Positions 1-10,394 of a stretch of 64,000 nucleotides of DNA are shown piece after piece. Positions within the stretch are counted from its first letter, which is position 1; each line of letters opens with the position of its first letter. Source of the DNA: Pseudoips prasinana (lineage: Eukaryota; Arthropoda; Insecta; Lepidoptera; Nolidae); the NCBI GenBank assembly GCA_951640165.1, contig OX621241.1:3544001-3608000 (forward strand), written 5' to 3'. A program made the translations under genes and the position numbers. The notes under the pieces were generated by a model, which saw only the letters and a program-made list of their open reading frames with translations, ran no database searches and was not told where the DNA came from.

Positions 1-186
1 GTCTGTTTGTATGTATGTCCGGGCTAAACTCAAAAAGTACTAAATGGTTTTACTTTAAATTTGCATGAATATTACTAAGAGATCGGGTCAACATATAGGC
101 TACATATTCTCATGCTATCACCTACGAGGGGGGAGCTATGATAATTTATAATGTTTAACGCGGGTAAAACCGCGGGTCACAGCTAG
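1..186 (+). mobile_element. Helitron Hel-A, 3' part cut by window edge
   Basis: This is the 3' portion of a non-autonomous rolling-circle element. It ends with the GC hairpin CGCGG-GTAAAA-CCGCG, about 8-9 bases, then CTAG at 183-186, the hallmark of a Helitron 3' end. The same sequence recurs in both orientations through the window. Its 5' end lies outside the window. The bases after CTAG continue a SINE-B, so it inserted into that SINE. Confidence 0.85.
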
Positions 187-315
187 GTATTTATAAAAGT
201 ATGTATTTACAAAATATCAGTTACCTGGCTTCCATAGTACAACCTCTGCTTAGTTAGTCAGATGGCTGTGTGTGAATAATCTCCCAGGATTATATTTTAT
301 CTTATTATATTATGT
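187..315 (+). mobile_element. SINE-B, 3' part
   Basis: The sequence matches the body and tail of the tRNA-headed SINE-B: a segment reading tagtacaacctctgcttag, then cagatggctgtgtgtgaat, then an ATT-rich tail. The tRNA-like head was split off by the Helitron directly upstream. Confidence 0.7.
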
Positions 316-838
316 TGTGAGATATTATTTGTATCGGCTGGTCTGAATTTTTATGGAAACTTAGCATTTATTCTCCGGTAAAACAGTGAAATGTCTACTT
401 CTCCAAGCTAACTGTATCGCCAAATAAAATTAATACTCCTACGATGTTTTAAATCTGTCTGTTAAGTAAACTGGATTTTTATTTACGGCATAGATTGTAA
501 GTATAACGTCGTTGAACTATAAAGCTTTTTTGGGTCATGAACCTCAGACCAATGGAGGCACAAAAACCCCACGAAGAGAGTAAAAGAAGTAATAGTAGGG
601 GCATAATCCCTACCGTATCAAATGGTTTTATCAAAAGAAACACATCTACGTATTACCATCGTTCTGGTTTATGCGCAGGGGAGCAACATATGGAGAAAAA
701 GTATGCGCATGCGCAGTAATTCACAAGCAGTCGGTTTTTTTTATTAAAAAGTAGCTTTTATTTTACGATCATTAAAATTGGATGCCCAAGAGCCTTAGTC
801 CATAACCTAAGGTTGTAAGTATGTTTTTATGTAATAAA
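316..838. other. No recognisable gene or element
   Basis: AT-rich sequence without a recognised repeat. A 60-codon open frame at 537-719 has no recognisable domain and I do not support it as a gene. Confidence 0.5.
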
Positions 839-1178
839 ATAGCTGTGCCCCGTGGTTTTACCCGTGTTAAACTTTATAAATTATCACAGCTCCTCTCCCG
901 TAGGTGATAGCGTGATAATATGTAGCCTATACGTTGACCCGACCTCTTAGTAATATTCATGCAAAATTTTAAGTTAATCCATTCAGTACTTTCTGAGTTT
1001 AACCCGGACATACATACAGACAAACAAAAATACTAAAAACTATATTTTTTGCTTCGATATCGATAGTAGATCACGCCCCAAGTATCCATTTAAAAAAAAT
1101 ATTCAATGTACAGTTTTGACTTTGCTGCGATTTTATTATATCTAATAGATGCTATGGTATTGAAATTTTAAAAATAAA
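839..1178 (-). mobile_element. Helitron Hel-A, tandem unit 1
   Basis: A nearly full Hel-A copy in reverse orientation, with the hairpin and GTGCCCC end at the left and the TCTATA-like start near 1150. It carries about 28 bp of extra flank (gctatggtattgaaatttta and on) that is also present after the second unit, so the duplicated unit is larger than the transposon. The terminal CTAG is degraded. Confidence 0.85.
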
Positions 1179-1497
1179 CTATTTGTGCCCCGCGGTTTTA
1201 CCCGCATTAAACTTTATTAGGTGATAGCGTGATAATATATAGCCTATATGTTGACCCGACCTCTTAGTAATGTTCATGCAAAATTTTAAGTAAATCCATG
1301 CAGTACTTTTTGAGTTTAACCCGGACATACATACAGACAAACAGACAAAAATTCTAAAAACTATATTTTTTGCTTCGATATCGATTGTAGATCACGCTCC
1401 AAGTATCCTTTAAAAAAATATTCAATGTACAGTTTTGACTTTCCTGCGATTTTATTATATGTATAGATGCTATAGTATTGAAATTTTAAAAGTAAAT
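1179..1497 (-). mobile_element. Helitron Hel-A, tandem unit 2
   Basis: A second head-to-tail Hel-A copy directly follows unit 1. It lacks about 22 bp near the 3' end (between aaactttat and aggtgatagcg) that unit 1 keeps. Its 5' end reads gtatagat at 1461-1468, followed by the same flank seen after unit 1. Confidence 0.85.
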
Positions 1498-1527
1498 ATT
1501 TTTTAGGATATTCTTATAAACCTACAT

Positions 1528-1680
1528 ATTCATCGAAAGAAGTCCACTGCTGGACAAAGACCTTCTCCAAGGATCTCCACAATGGCCGGTCTTATGCTTC
1601 CCGCGACCATTACAAGATCGTCGGTCCACCTTGTAGGAAGCCTGCCCACGCTGCCTCTTCTGGTTCGTAGTCACCATTCG
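1528..1680 (-). mobile_element. RTE-type LINE 3' end fragment
   Basis: On the minus strand the sequence resembles the last codons of an RTE-type ORF2, ending in the stretch that reads like LEEAF-QQW-TSF next to the tail. The segment gtccactgctggacaaag is the shared 3' tail also used by SINE-G. It is 5'-truncated, and I see no clear target duplication. Confidence 0.7.
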
Positions 1681-1739
1681 ACTTTAATAAACATTGATTT
1701 ATTCTAGGAGGCTTTCACTGCTCCACCAGACTATAGAGG

Positions 1740-1998
1740 TAATAATATAATATAATATTTAGGGACAATGTCACACAGATCATCCTAGCCCCAAACTAAG
1801 CAAAGCTTGTACTATGGTTACCAGGCGACGAATACATACTTATATAGATAGATAAATACTTAAATACATAGAAAACATCCATGACTCAGAAACAAATATT
1901 TGTGCTAATCACACAAATATTTGCACTTACCGGAATCTGAACCCAGGACTACCAGCTTCGTAGGCAGGAGCACTACCAACTAGGCTACGGTGACCGTG
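1740..1998 (-). mobile_element. SINE-A (tRNA-derived)
   Basis: Read on the minus strand it has a tRNA-like head with A-box-like tagcctagttggtag and a degraded B-box, then the body with gtgcaaatatttgtgtgat, a run of ctatctatata, tagtacaagctttgcttag, and an AT-rich tail. Length is about 255 bp, full size for this family. It is a SINE head, not a tRNA gene: no acceptor stem closes. Confidence 0.85.
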
Positions 1999-2015
1999 TG
2001 AGTGACCGCTCGAGC

Positions 2016-2173
2016 CATCTAGTCAAATATATTACTCTAACAAATCATCATCATTAACATATTAGCCGAAGGACGTCCACTGCTGGACAAAGACTTCATT
2101 CAAGGAAGTTTTGTGCTGCCCACATCTAGCGGCTACCCACGACCCTTCTTCGCGACATCTAGTCAAATATATT
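2016..2173 (-). mobile_element. Truncated RTE insertion with 18-bp target duplication
   Basis: The 18-bp direct repeat CATCTAGTCAAATATATT lies at 2016-2033 and 2156-2173. Between them is a minus-strand RTE 3' end with a (CAT)n tail and the segment gtccactgctggacaaag. This is a 5'-truncated target-primed insertion of only about 120 bp. Confidence 0.85.
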
Positions 2174-3092
2174 TATTATTGACTAAGTACCCTTTTGGGG
2201 TTCGAAACTCTACTCTGACTGGTTACTGACGTGGAGAGCAAGTGTCCAACTATCCCCGACGTTTAAATCCGACATATTCTCCGAAGATCAGGGAATTCCT
2301 TTCACGGATACGAATGCAAACAAAGGGTCATAGAGGACGCTGGTGAAACAAAAAATGATTTATTCTTAGGCATTTCAATGACCTAACCCCAACGATTTCA
2401 AGTAATATTCTTCGTAATTGAAATAATTGCCTTTCTTTGCTATAAATTCAGCGTAGACACGCGACTTGTACAATTTTAGCAGAAAAAATCCATCTTTAAT
2501 GTATTACGGTTCTACTCTACAGGCAGGGGTGCAGATCAAAACAATGGTGCGCAGGATTGCGTGTCGCTTCCGACCACGTGCGGGCGCAGCTGACGCCCGT
2601 AGCGTGCGCGTGAGTCGAGTTTTTTAAAGAAAGTGGAATTGGAAGATGTTCTCGAGTGACTTCCTTTGGCACTTGAATGTTCTTAGAACTAAGATAAAGG
2701 GATAGCACGAGATTGTAGTATTACTTGAGATAATAGATAAAATCATACGGACGCCACAGATTGGGAGCGAGCGTAAACAAATAAAGCGTAATCGAATACA
2801 TTATACATAGGAATACTGCAAGATTAATTTAGCAAGTTTGTGTGATAGGCAATATTATTTGTTCTGCACTTTAACATATATGTATTTAAATACATAAGTA
2901 TGTTTATCAGTTATTCGGTTGCCACAATACAGGCTAGTAGTTTGGGATTAATAATAATAAGAAAGCCTTTTAATTTCCTATAAACCTTAAAAATGTAGTT
3001 AAAAAATATTTTTATGCTTTCTTAATTCTATGTTAGTAACTCTTAAGTCTAAATTATTCTAGTGTTAGTGTTTTTAATTAAGAGTTTATATT
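2174..3092. other. No recognisable gene or element
   Basis: Mixed AT-rich sequence with a short GC-rich patch around 2560-2610. No repeat family or coding domain is recognised. A 63-codon open frame at 2517-2708 on the minus strand looks like chance. Confidence 0.5.
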
Positions 3093-3240
3093 ATAGGAAC
3101 CCCTAGATAGGGTATAGGCCTCCTCCAAATTCTTCCATTTTGTTCTGTCCTGTGCTATTTTTGTCAATTTTTTCCCCGCCACCGATACTATGTCGTCCGC
3201 CCATCTTCTTTGTGGTCGGCCCAGTTTGAGATTAGAACGC
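3093..3240 (-). pseudogene. LINE ORF2 C-terminal remnant
   Basis: The minus strand encodes LGRPQRRWADDI, then a VAGKK and an AQDRTKWKNLEEAY stretch. This GRP-RW-DD / AG-W / AQDR-W order is the C-terminal tail seen in RTE-like LINE polyproteins. Only the last 45-50 codons remain, without RT motifs. Confidence 0.75.
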
Positions 3241-4018
3241 AGTAAATAACAAAAAAAAAAATCTTCGTTTATACACAAAAATTATTCATGCGCATATACT
3301 AGAACTGACAGCTAAGTTAATTCCCTTATTTTTTAATTTTCACTTGATATATATATATATACATTATTCAGTGAGCTAATGGCTTTAAATGAAGACTCAT
3401 AAACCCTTAAGAATTAAATTATGAAGCAAAATTAAATTAAGGGCGATCTCATCCCATTCTCACCACATAACTCGATTTCTTTAACGATATTAGAAGCTAT
3501 AAATCTCTAATCAACTTGCTTCCCTCATCAAATAACACTCGTGGAAGATTGTCTCTCAAGCAACAAAAAAGGGGTCATTTAACCCCTCATATATGTACAT
3601 ACAGGGGGCTATACAACCTACCCTACTATGGCATTGTTCTTGTAAAGAGGGTTATGGTGATGAGTTCCGACTTAGAGTGTCCTTGGAACTTGTAAGGGAT
3701 GTTAGGGTATGCAACCCCATGATGATTACAATGGGTAGTTTATTGATCTGTGCTTGCTTGTTTTGTCTTGGTATAGTGTGATGCATGTAAGATAATATTT
3801 TTGTGAACAGTGAGAATAATGATCACGCTTAATCAAAAGAACTGGTTTGAAATTGAAGATTGTGGATCATGAAGATCGGATTCTAATCGGTGTTTTCTTA
3901 AAACGTTAAAGATACACCCATCAGATTTTACTGAATACAATTAATTTTAAAAATATATACCTAAATAGTTAACAAATAAATCCTATATTTCTACTTCTAT
4001 TTTCTATATCCAAACATA
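3241..4018. other. No recognisable gene; short (TA)n
   Basis: AT-rich sequence holding a short (TA)n run at about 3348-3362. A 62-codon open frame at 3593-3781 has no recognisable domain. Confidence 0.5.
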
Positions 4019-4272
4019 ATCATCATCATTACAGCTAAATAAGTCCACTGCTGGACAAGCCTCCCTCAAGAATCGTCTTGGGGGGATATGCCATAATCGC
4101 CACGCTTGGCAGGCGGGTTAGCGATCGCAGTAAGGTGGTCATAGTAATCAGAAGGAAGCTGCTGCCCATCCTCTGGTAGATATTCCCTCGGGTCGACTTC
4201 TACGCCCCCCACGGGATGAGATGGGGTGATGATATTCTGATTCTGATATTTGTCGCCGTCACCACACAGCAT
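4019..4272 (-). mobile_element. SINE-G with open 68-codon frame
   Basis: A SINE-like element of about 250 bp. Its 3' tail (cagcagtggac type, then (ATG)n when read on the minus strand) is shared with the RTE LINEs here, which suggests it is mobilised by them. No tRNA or 5S head is evident. The minus strand holds a 68-codon frame (4272 to 4066) including the segment YYDHLTAIANPPAKRGDYGI. It differs from the copy at 12991-13246 at about 4 of 247 aligned positions, so the two are recent or derive from one source. Confidence 0.8.
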
Positions 4273-4284
4273 CCAAACATAATA

Positions 4285-4562
4285 TCTACACGTAATTGAA
4301 CAAGATTGGCCTGTTGGTCCCGTGGTTAGTCACCCTGACTGCTAAACCAGAGGTCGTAGCTTCAATCCCAACCCAGGGCAAATCTTTGTGTGATGAGGAC
4401 GATTATTTGTTTTGTGTCTCGGTGTAATTTGTTTTATTTATTTATAACTTTATACACATGAAATAGTACGCGACTTAAACCCAAGACATTTTCTGTCTGG
4501 TTACGAGACAGGTACAGCCTCTGTCTAGTTCGGGATCAGCTATTCATATTCAAGTGAAAGAG
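4285..4562 (+). mobile_element. SINE-B (tRNA-derived)
   Basis: The tRNA-like head runs from about 4305 with an A-box-like tggttag and a B-box-like gcttcaatccc, followed by the cagggcaaatctttgtgtga body and a tail at 4508-4562. The 5' flank (acgtaattgaacaaga) is shared with the copy at 8005, so the repeated unit starts upstream of the tRNA-like part. Confidence 0.75.
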
Positions 4563-4594
4563 GACCAGTTTGTGTAGAGTGTATTGTCATCATC

Positions 4595-4965
4595 ATATCA
4601 CTCAAAAGACGTCCACTGCTGGACAAAGGATATCCACTATGGCCGCTCTTACGCTGCCCGCACCCAGCGGCTTCCCGCGACCCTTGCCAGATCGTCGGTC
4701 TACTTTCGTGGTCGCCACTCGAGAATCTTTCTGCCCCATCGGCGGTCGGTTCTATAAGTTATGTGCCCTGTCCACTGCCAGTTCAGTTTGGCAATTCTTT
4801 GTGCTATGTCGGCTACTTTGGTCGCCTGCGGATTTCTATGTTTTTGATTCGATCGCGCAGGGATACTCTGAGCATAGCCCTCTCCATTGCTCTTTGGGTG
4901 ACCTTGAGCCTTCTGATGTGGCCCATAGTAAGCGACTATTGTCTAGACAACACACACGAAAAAAA
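4595..4965 (-). pseudogene. RTE LINE ORF2 C-terminal region
   Basis: Read on the minus strand, this begins with a stretch similar to QRAMERAM-RVSLRDRI, followed by IRRRTKVADIAQRIAKL, WQWTGHI, RRWGRK and a TDDLARVAGSRW-like segment, the standard order of the region downstream of RT in RTE-clade LINEs. The (CAT)n tail lies at the left at about 4590. Stops and indels interrupt the frame. About 120 codons remain. Confidence 0.8.
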
Positions 4966-4994
4966 ATAGTAATCGTGACTTCTAAGCCAGAGGA

Positions 4995-5143
4995 GGTGGA
5001 CGGCCAGCAGCTTTCTTCAGTGTACTATGACCATCTTGGCGATTATCGCATTTCTCTCTAAATGATGGACACAACTACATTGCGGAAATCTTTTAGGGAG
5101 GCATTTGACCAGCGGCGGACGCCATTCGGTGGAAATGATGTTG
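4995..5143 (+). mobile_element. SINE-G, shortened copy
   Basis: The second half of SINE-G. The same reading frame as at 4019-4272 stays open (segment GQQLSSVYYDHL then GDYRISL) although 30 bases corresponding to ten codons are missing in frame. It ends with a degraded tail and gaaatgatg at 5136-5144. Confidence 0.7.
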
Positions 5144-5544
5144 CCAGTGTAAAATCAAATTATGATCAAATAGGACTGCTTACAGCGTGCAGCGCTTGAC
5201 CACAAAGGTCGTCATGTTTTTGTGATTTGCGATAGCGAGTATATTTTTGTTCATTGACGTTTATCCAAACTGAGTCATTGAATACATAATAGACAATAAT
5301 AGTTGCGATATTGCCAGCGACCTGGCGTCCGGAAACCATTTTACGTGTTCAGAAATTAAACTACAAATAAATGACACAAATCAAATTGTGGTGAAGTTGT
5401 ATCTACTGTCTTTCAAACATTGGTAGTCATAATACACAATGTAAGTTAATTTTGTATGAAGTTAATGTCGCACTTCCGCATTAATTTTGTATTTTCAAAA
5501 CCTTTGACTGCGATTTTTTACCCCTATTCATTGGCATAATAATA
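5144..5544. other. No recognisable gene or element
   Basis: Nothing recognised on either strand. Confidence 0.5.
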
Positions 5545-6112
5545 ATATTTTGGGACATTATTCAGTCATCTAATTTCAAACTAAGCAGAGCTTGTACTAT
5601 GGAAACCAGGTAAGTGATAAACTATGTGTATTTTTTTATAAATACATACTTATATTATTCTGTAAACCTGACAGAAACATAAATAAACACTACACGATCA
5701 TGAATCCTACACTACATATACACGTACTAATACACTACATCATATATATTTATCTCTATTCTGTACAGATGTCGAGGCTCCTAGGTTAAATTTTTGCTAC
5801 TGGCTACGTTTGTTAAATCTACTATCTACGTTTACTTTTAGCTTAAACTATGTGTGAGAGCCCTGGTACCCATAACTCAAGTTAAATCTTATCATGGGTA
5901 CCAGAGTTCAATTTTATTTTTTGTCACCATTTAATAGCTGTAATTTATGTGTAAATTGTGCACTTTTATGTGGGAAATAAATTATTCTTATTCTTATATA
6001 TATAGATAATTACACCTAGACTCAGGATAAACAGACATGCACATGAATATCTGTTCTGGGTGGGAATCGAACCCACGACCTGCGGCGTGAAAAGCAAGCC
6101 AACAGGCCCATC
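5545..6112 (-). mobile_element. SINE-B split by a LINE 3' end
   Basis: The tail and body of a minus-strand SINE-B occupy 5545-5659 and the tRNA-like head lies at about 6000-6112 (B-box complement gggaatcgaacccacgacc). Between them, about 5660-5994, is a foreign segment ending in aaataaattattcttattct, which looks like a LINE 3' UTR with an AT-rich tail. It contains an 11-bp stem, ctggtacccat / atgggtaccag, at about 5863-5912. Confidence 0.7.
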
Positions 6113-6124
6113 ATAGGTATACTG

Positions 6125-6775
6125 TAGAAATAATACTTATCGAGTTATCGTACGAATGGGCAGTGGTTACCCTAGTGTCAGAATCAGAATTGTTCAAACC
6201 GTCGCCCATTAGGCCTCTCACATTTTAACGACCGTTGCCTACACGGCTACAATCGAGACCTGTTGTAGCCATGAAGGTGTAGCTTGCCGTGCCCTCCGAG
6301 GAATTGAGATGCTCAGCAATTAAACCACTTTAACGGCCACCCATCTACAACATGTAACTTAATTAACGCACATCCTGAAAATAGTTTGTTCAGAATCGTT
6401 TACCGGATCGATTTATATCATTTTTAATGTAGGTAATTTTTTATTCCAAAATACGGAAATTATTGCCATATTAACCCTGTCAAAACAAATTCAAATGGAC
6501 CGTAAGTCAAATTAATAAACTTTTAAATCGCAAATTTATTTGTATTCATACAAACTCCATCATTCAAAAGAAAAATAAACTTTATTCCAAGAAACTTATT
6601 TAGTAAATAACAATGCATATACATGTTAAATTAAAAATTCAGTGTATGTATTATGATAACAACATAATATTCTAATTGGGTGTTTGAGGGTGTGCGTTAA
6701 TTACGTTATATGTTGTATAGACTGATCACATACCTAGGTTCTTAACCACGGCGATCGGTTACGCACCTTCCATGA
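6125..6775 (-). mobile_element. SINE-5S, split by MITE-J
   Basis: A minus-strand, diverged copy of the SINE with a 5S rRNA-like head (described at 50255-50510). The tail side is 6125-6345 and the 5S-like head resumes at 6718 (tagactgatcacatacctag). MITE-J sits between them with a TA duplication, so the uninterrupted SINE sequence can be rebuilt across the insertion. Confidence 0.75.
6346..6717. mobile_element. MITE-J, full copy
   Basis: A 372-bp element (counting both TA) with imperfect terminal inverted repeats: tacaacatgtaacttaatta at the left, and its inverse ending ttatatgttgta at the right. Both ends contain the ttaattaacgcaca motif. TA flanks suggest a Tc1/mariner-type target. No coding capacity is visible. 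Other copies are at 9023-9742 and 27897-28284. Confidence 0.8.
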
Positions 6776-7824
6776 GTTAATGTCGTAAAGAAAAAATCGT
6801 AAATTAGTTGCACAAAAACTGTATTACATTTAAACTACAGTTTTTATACCACTTAAAAATAACAAGAAAAAATAGAAAAGGTGACTGCAATTTTTCGTCA
6901 CCACATCTGACAAAACATTTGCAGTAACTCGAATAGATCATGAGGTATTAGAACAAAGTACCTCATAATAATTAATTTGTACCCTCGTATTTTTGTAGGA
7001 CAGACATTTATTGACGATTCAAGTCAATTTACTTAAAAAAGAAGCTATAAATAAACTGTTAATCTTTAGTTACAACAAAGACGTGTAAAATGTCTGAGTG
7101 ATTTATACACTTTTTTATGGAACGTATGGTGACTATGTTTTGTTAACTATCCGATATTAATAATGCATAATATGGAGAATAAGATATAATTATAATGTAT
7201 TATCCTGAATTTGATAAAGTCCAATACTCATTGAAGCCACGATGACCTTGTCCTTCTTTCTAACAAATCCTACGAGAAATGTCCAAAAAAAATGTTTCAA
7301 TTATTTAAATAATTTACAGAATACAAAAGAACCTAGAGTAAGTGCTCAAACAAAGTCGATGGATCGATTCATTGCATACTTAAAATTTTATGGTAGTCGT
7401 TTAGGGACACTATTTCTAAATGTACATCTAAATTTCTAAACATTTAGATAAGAAATAGATTAGTTAAGTATAAACTTAAAATCAAGCTACTAAACTAAAA
7501 ATATAGCCTACATATAAATTATAGTTTACCTATAAAAAAATAGACTTTGTCTTCAAGGTAACGGAACATCCCCCAACCCAAAATAAAACTATTATTATTC
7601 ATATTTAAATTTAATCACTCTAATATATGTATCGCATTCTGTTTGTTGTTCTACATTAAAATATAATTGTGGCTCTAAACCGTTATAGACCCTATTGTAT
7701 TTTACAAACTGTCAAGCCAGGACACGTCAATTATATGAAAATAGTAACAAAAGCAAAGTGGTCTATGAGGTACTTCTACTGAATGCTAAATATTCAAAGT
7801 ATTACACAGTACTAATATGTAATA
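6776..7824. other. No recognisable gene or element
   Basis: A long AT-rich stretch. A 65-codon open frame at 7242-7439 has no recognisable domain. Confidence 0.5.
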
Positions 7825-8004
7825 CTAGCTGTGCCCCGCGGTTTTACCCGCCTTAAACTTTATAAATTATAGCCTATGTGTTAATCCAGGGTGTCAACTA
7901 ACTCCATTCCAAATTGTATTAAAATCGCTCCAGCCATGAGCCAGACGTGAAGAAGTAACAAACATACACACTCACAAACTTTCGCTTTTATAATATTAGT
8001 GTGA
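7825..8004 (-). mobile_element. Helitron Hel-B, full copy
   Basis: A short Helitron reading, on the minus strand, TCACACTAATATTATAAAAG at the start and CTAG at the end. The last 45 bp with the GC hairpin are like Hel-A, but the 5' end and body differ. It sits between host A and T, the expected Helitron target. Confidence 0.85.
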
Positions 8005-8290
8005 TCTACATGTAATCGAACAAGACTGGCCTATTGGTCTGGTGGTTAGTGACCTTGAGTGTTCATCTAGAGGTCGTCGGTTCGATCCCCACCCAGCGCA
8101 AATCGTTGTGTAATGAGGACTTTTATTTGTTTTGTGGTGTAATTTATCTATAATATGTATGGATTTAGAAATATATAAGTATATAAATTGGCGGGTTCCC
8201 ATTGTACTGGCTCTGCCTAGTTTGAGATCAGATGGCAGTGTGTTAGTTGTCCCAATATATTCATATTTATTCATAACATTTTCAAGTGAA
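8005..8290 (+). mobile_element. SINE-B
   Basis: The tRNA-like head has ggtctggtggttagtgacc and a B-box-like ggttcgatccc at about 8080-8090, and the tail lies at 8210-8290. Its 5' flank and the sequence after its tail (caagtgaaagaaaccagttt) match those at 4285-4562, so both copies include more than the bare SINE. Confidence 0.8.
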
Positions 8291-8723
8291 AGAAACCAGT
8301 TTCTGAAATACGAATTAGAATTAGAATTTGTTTTTGTTTATTCTTGAATCTATTGTTCTGAAGTTAATCTTTTAAAAATGAAGCTCTTTGAGTTACGTTA
8401 CTTGTTATCATTTTGTAAATATCAAAAACGGGCAAGTCCCAAATCCCTCAACGATTTTAGTCACCCTACTCATTGTTCATAGAGGGTGGTAAGGGAATAT
8501 TATTAAAATCTAGTAAACGCTTGTACGAAATTAGTTCTCTGTCAATCTTTTACTATTTCTGTGCCCTCATACATTATAGTCTGCACCGTAAAATACTTTA
8601 GTGACGTCTCATAGTTAATTAGTTACTGTAACCTTTGTTGTAGATAATTTTACTATAAATAGAAAGTGTTCCAAACAAAATGTTAAAGGATTTATTTAGA
8701 ATTCTGGTTATGCAAAATTAAGA
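8291..8723. other. No recognisable gene or element
   Basis: Nothing recognised beyond an AT-rich segment at 8300-8350. Confidence 0.5.
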
Positions 8724-8751
8724 GTGAGATTTATCGTGAGATAAATCTCAC
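8724..8751. repeat. Perfect hairpin, 11-bp arms
   Basis: gtgagatttat (8724-8734) is perfectly inverted at 8741-8751 around the 6-base loop cgtgag. The right arm runs into the first bases of the SINE-A head. Confidence 0.8.
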
Positions 8752-8995
8752 CGTCGCGTAGCCTAGTTGGTAGTGCCCCTGCCTACGAAGCTGGTGGTCC
8801 TGGCTTCGAATCCCGGTAAGTGCAAATATTTGTGTGATGAGCACGAATATTTCTTTCTGAGTCATGGTAGTTTTATATGTATTTCAGTATCTATCTATCT
8901 ATATAAGTATCGTCGCCTGGTACCCATAGTACAAGCTTTGCTTAGTTTGGGGCTAGGATGATCTGTATGACACTGTCCCTATATATTATTAAGAT
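8747..8995 (+). mobile_element. SINE-A
   Basis: The head includes tagcctagttggtagtgc and gcttcgaatcccggtaagtg, followed by the usual body and an ATT-rich tail ending at about 8995. It is full length. Confidence 0.85.
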
Positions 8996-9022
8996 TATTA
9001 TTACTTCCTTTTCCCTGATATA

Positions 9023-9742
9023 TACAACTTGTAACTTAATTAACGCACATCCTGAAAAAAGTTTGTTCAGAATCGTTTACTGAATCGATTTATATCATTT
9101 TTAATATAGGTAATTTTTTATTCCAAAATAATTTAAACTACGCAAATTATCGTTATTTTAAACCTGTAAAGTCAAAACAAATTCTAATGGACCGTAAGTC
9201 AAAGTAATAAAACTTTTAAATCGCAGTTTTATTTGTACTCATACAAACTCCATCATTCAACACAAAATAAAGAAAAATAAACTTTATTTCAAGAAACTAA
9301 TTTAGTAAATAACTATGTATATACATAATAAATAAAAAATTTAGTGTATGTAAAATAAAATAAAAAAATAAAAAAGGTTTTAATTCACGTAGACTTTAAA
9401 AAAGCGCTTGTAAATAGTCAGAACATATTCGCAGTAATATATAATTAATTTATAATTATTTCTAGGTAAATATAGATATTTAGGTACACGGATTGTAGGA
9501 AATAATTTACAATAAGATTTATTTTATAACAGTAACGATATTTAACTAACTTAAATTAAGTTATTGACAAGGATCATGTGTACCTAGGTTTAATTATCAA
9601 AATTTTAAATTTTAGCTATGTTTTTACTACATATTGTCGAATGGTTCTGTCTATTAAGGTACGAATCAAATGTATTATGATTACAACATAATATTCTAAT
9701 TGGGGTGTTTGAGGGTGTGCGTTAATTACGTTCCATGTTGTA
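9023..9742. mobile_element. MITE-J, interrupted copy
   Basis: The left part (9023-9352) and right part (9670-9742) rejoin to a complete MITE-J. TIR tacaacttgtaacttaatta is at the left; the inverse ends ttccatgttgta at the right. A LINE tail element is inserted at 9353-9669. Confidence 0.8.
9353..9669 (-). mobile_element. Repeat H (LINE 3' end) inside MITE-J
   Basis: Minus-strand copy of the H repeat. Its A/T-rich tail (aaataaaataaaaaaataaa) lies at the left, followed by the conserved agcgcttgtaaatagtcagaa and ttctgtctattaaggta. The 5-bp direct repeat atgta flanks it (9348-9352 and 9670-9674). The deduced element is the 5'-truncated 3' UTR of a non-LTR retrotransposon; the parent LINE is not in the window. 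Confidence 0.7.
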
Positions 9743-10394
9743 TATATGTATATACGGTTAAGGGCCGACCTTAAAATATCACCGCAAATGATATGAGCGC
9801 AATGATATGTATATTTGACATTAAAACTGTGCGCGGAGGCGCAAATCTCTAAGAAAACATTTTTTATATGCATGATGTGAAAATCGGTTCAAATAAAATA
9901 GTGCTTTTGGTAAAATTAGACGTGCAAATTCACTATATTTTTAACATATAAGTATGTAGTATTTCAAAGAAATGTATCGATGCTAAAACACCAGAATAGA
10001 TTTGTAAATGGTGTTTTTTACTTTAATTTATTTTTTGTAGATAAATAAACATCTTTGGACAGCTAGCATACTTCTTATTCCGACTTTACTTAGTCACATT
10101 TGTTAAGGGGGATGCTTTGTTCATGTGTTCTTTGTAATAATATGATTTCTATCACTAATTACTAAATTTACTAATTAGGATACTAGTTAATAGGGTTTTT
10201 TTTTTCTCTTTGATCGCATTACTAGCTCTGTTATATGGAGTAGCTGGATGGCCTCGACGTTCACATGATGTTCAACTTACTAACAAGCCTATGTTCATAA
10301 GCTGTAGCATATTTTCAAATGATTTCAGCAATTGCGTCTATCTTTCAGATCCCACCGTTCTTTCTTACATTCTTACCAGGGTGCATTTACGATA
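9743..10394. other. No recognisable gene or element
   Basis: AT-rich. Open frames at 9616-9873 (minus) and 10210-10416 (plus) have no recognisable domain. Confidence 0.5.

Noticed and set aside
5863..5912. miRNA precursor
   Set aside because: The 11-bp stem with a loop of about 27 bases is too short and lies in a LINE 3' end.
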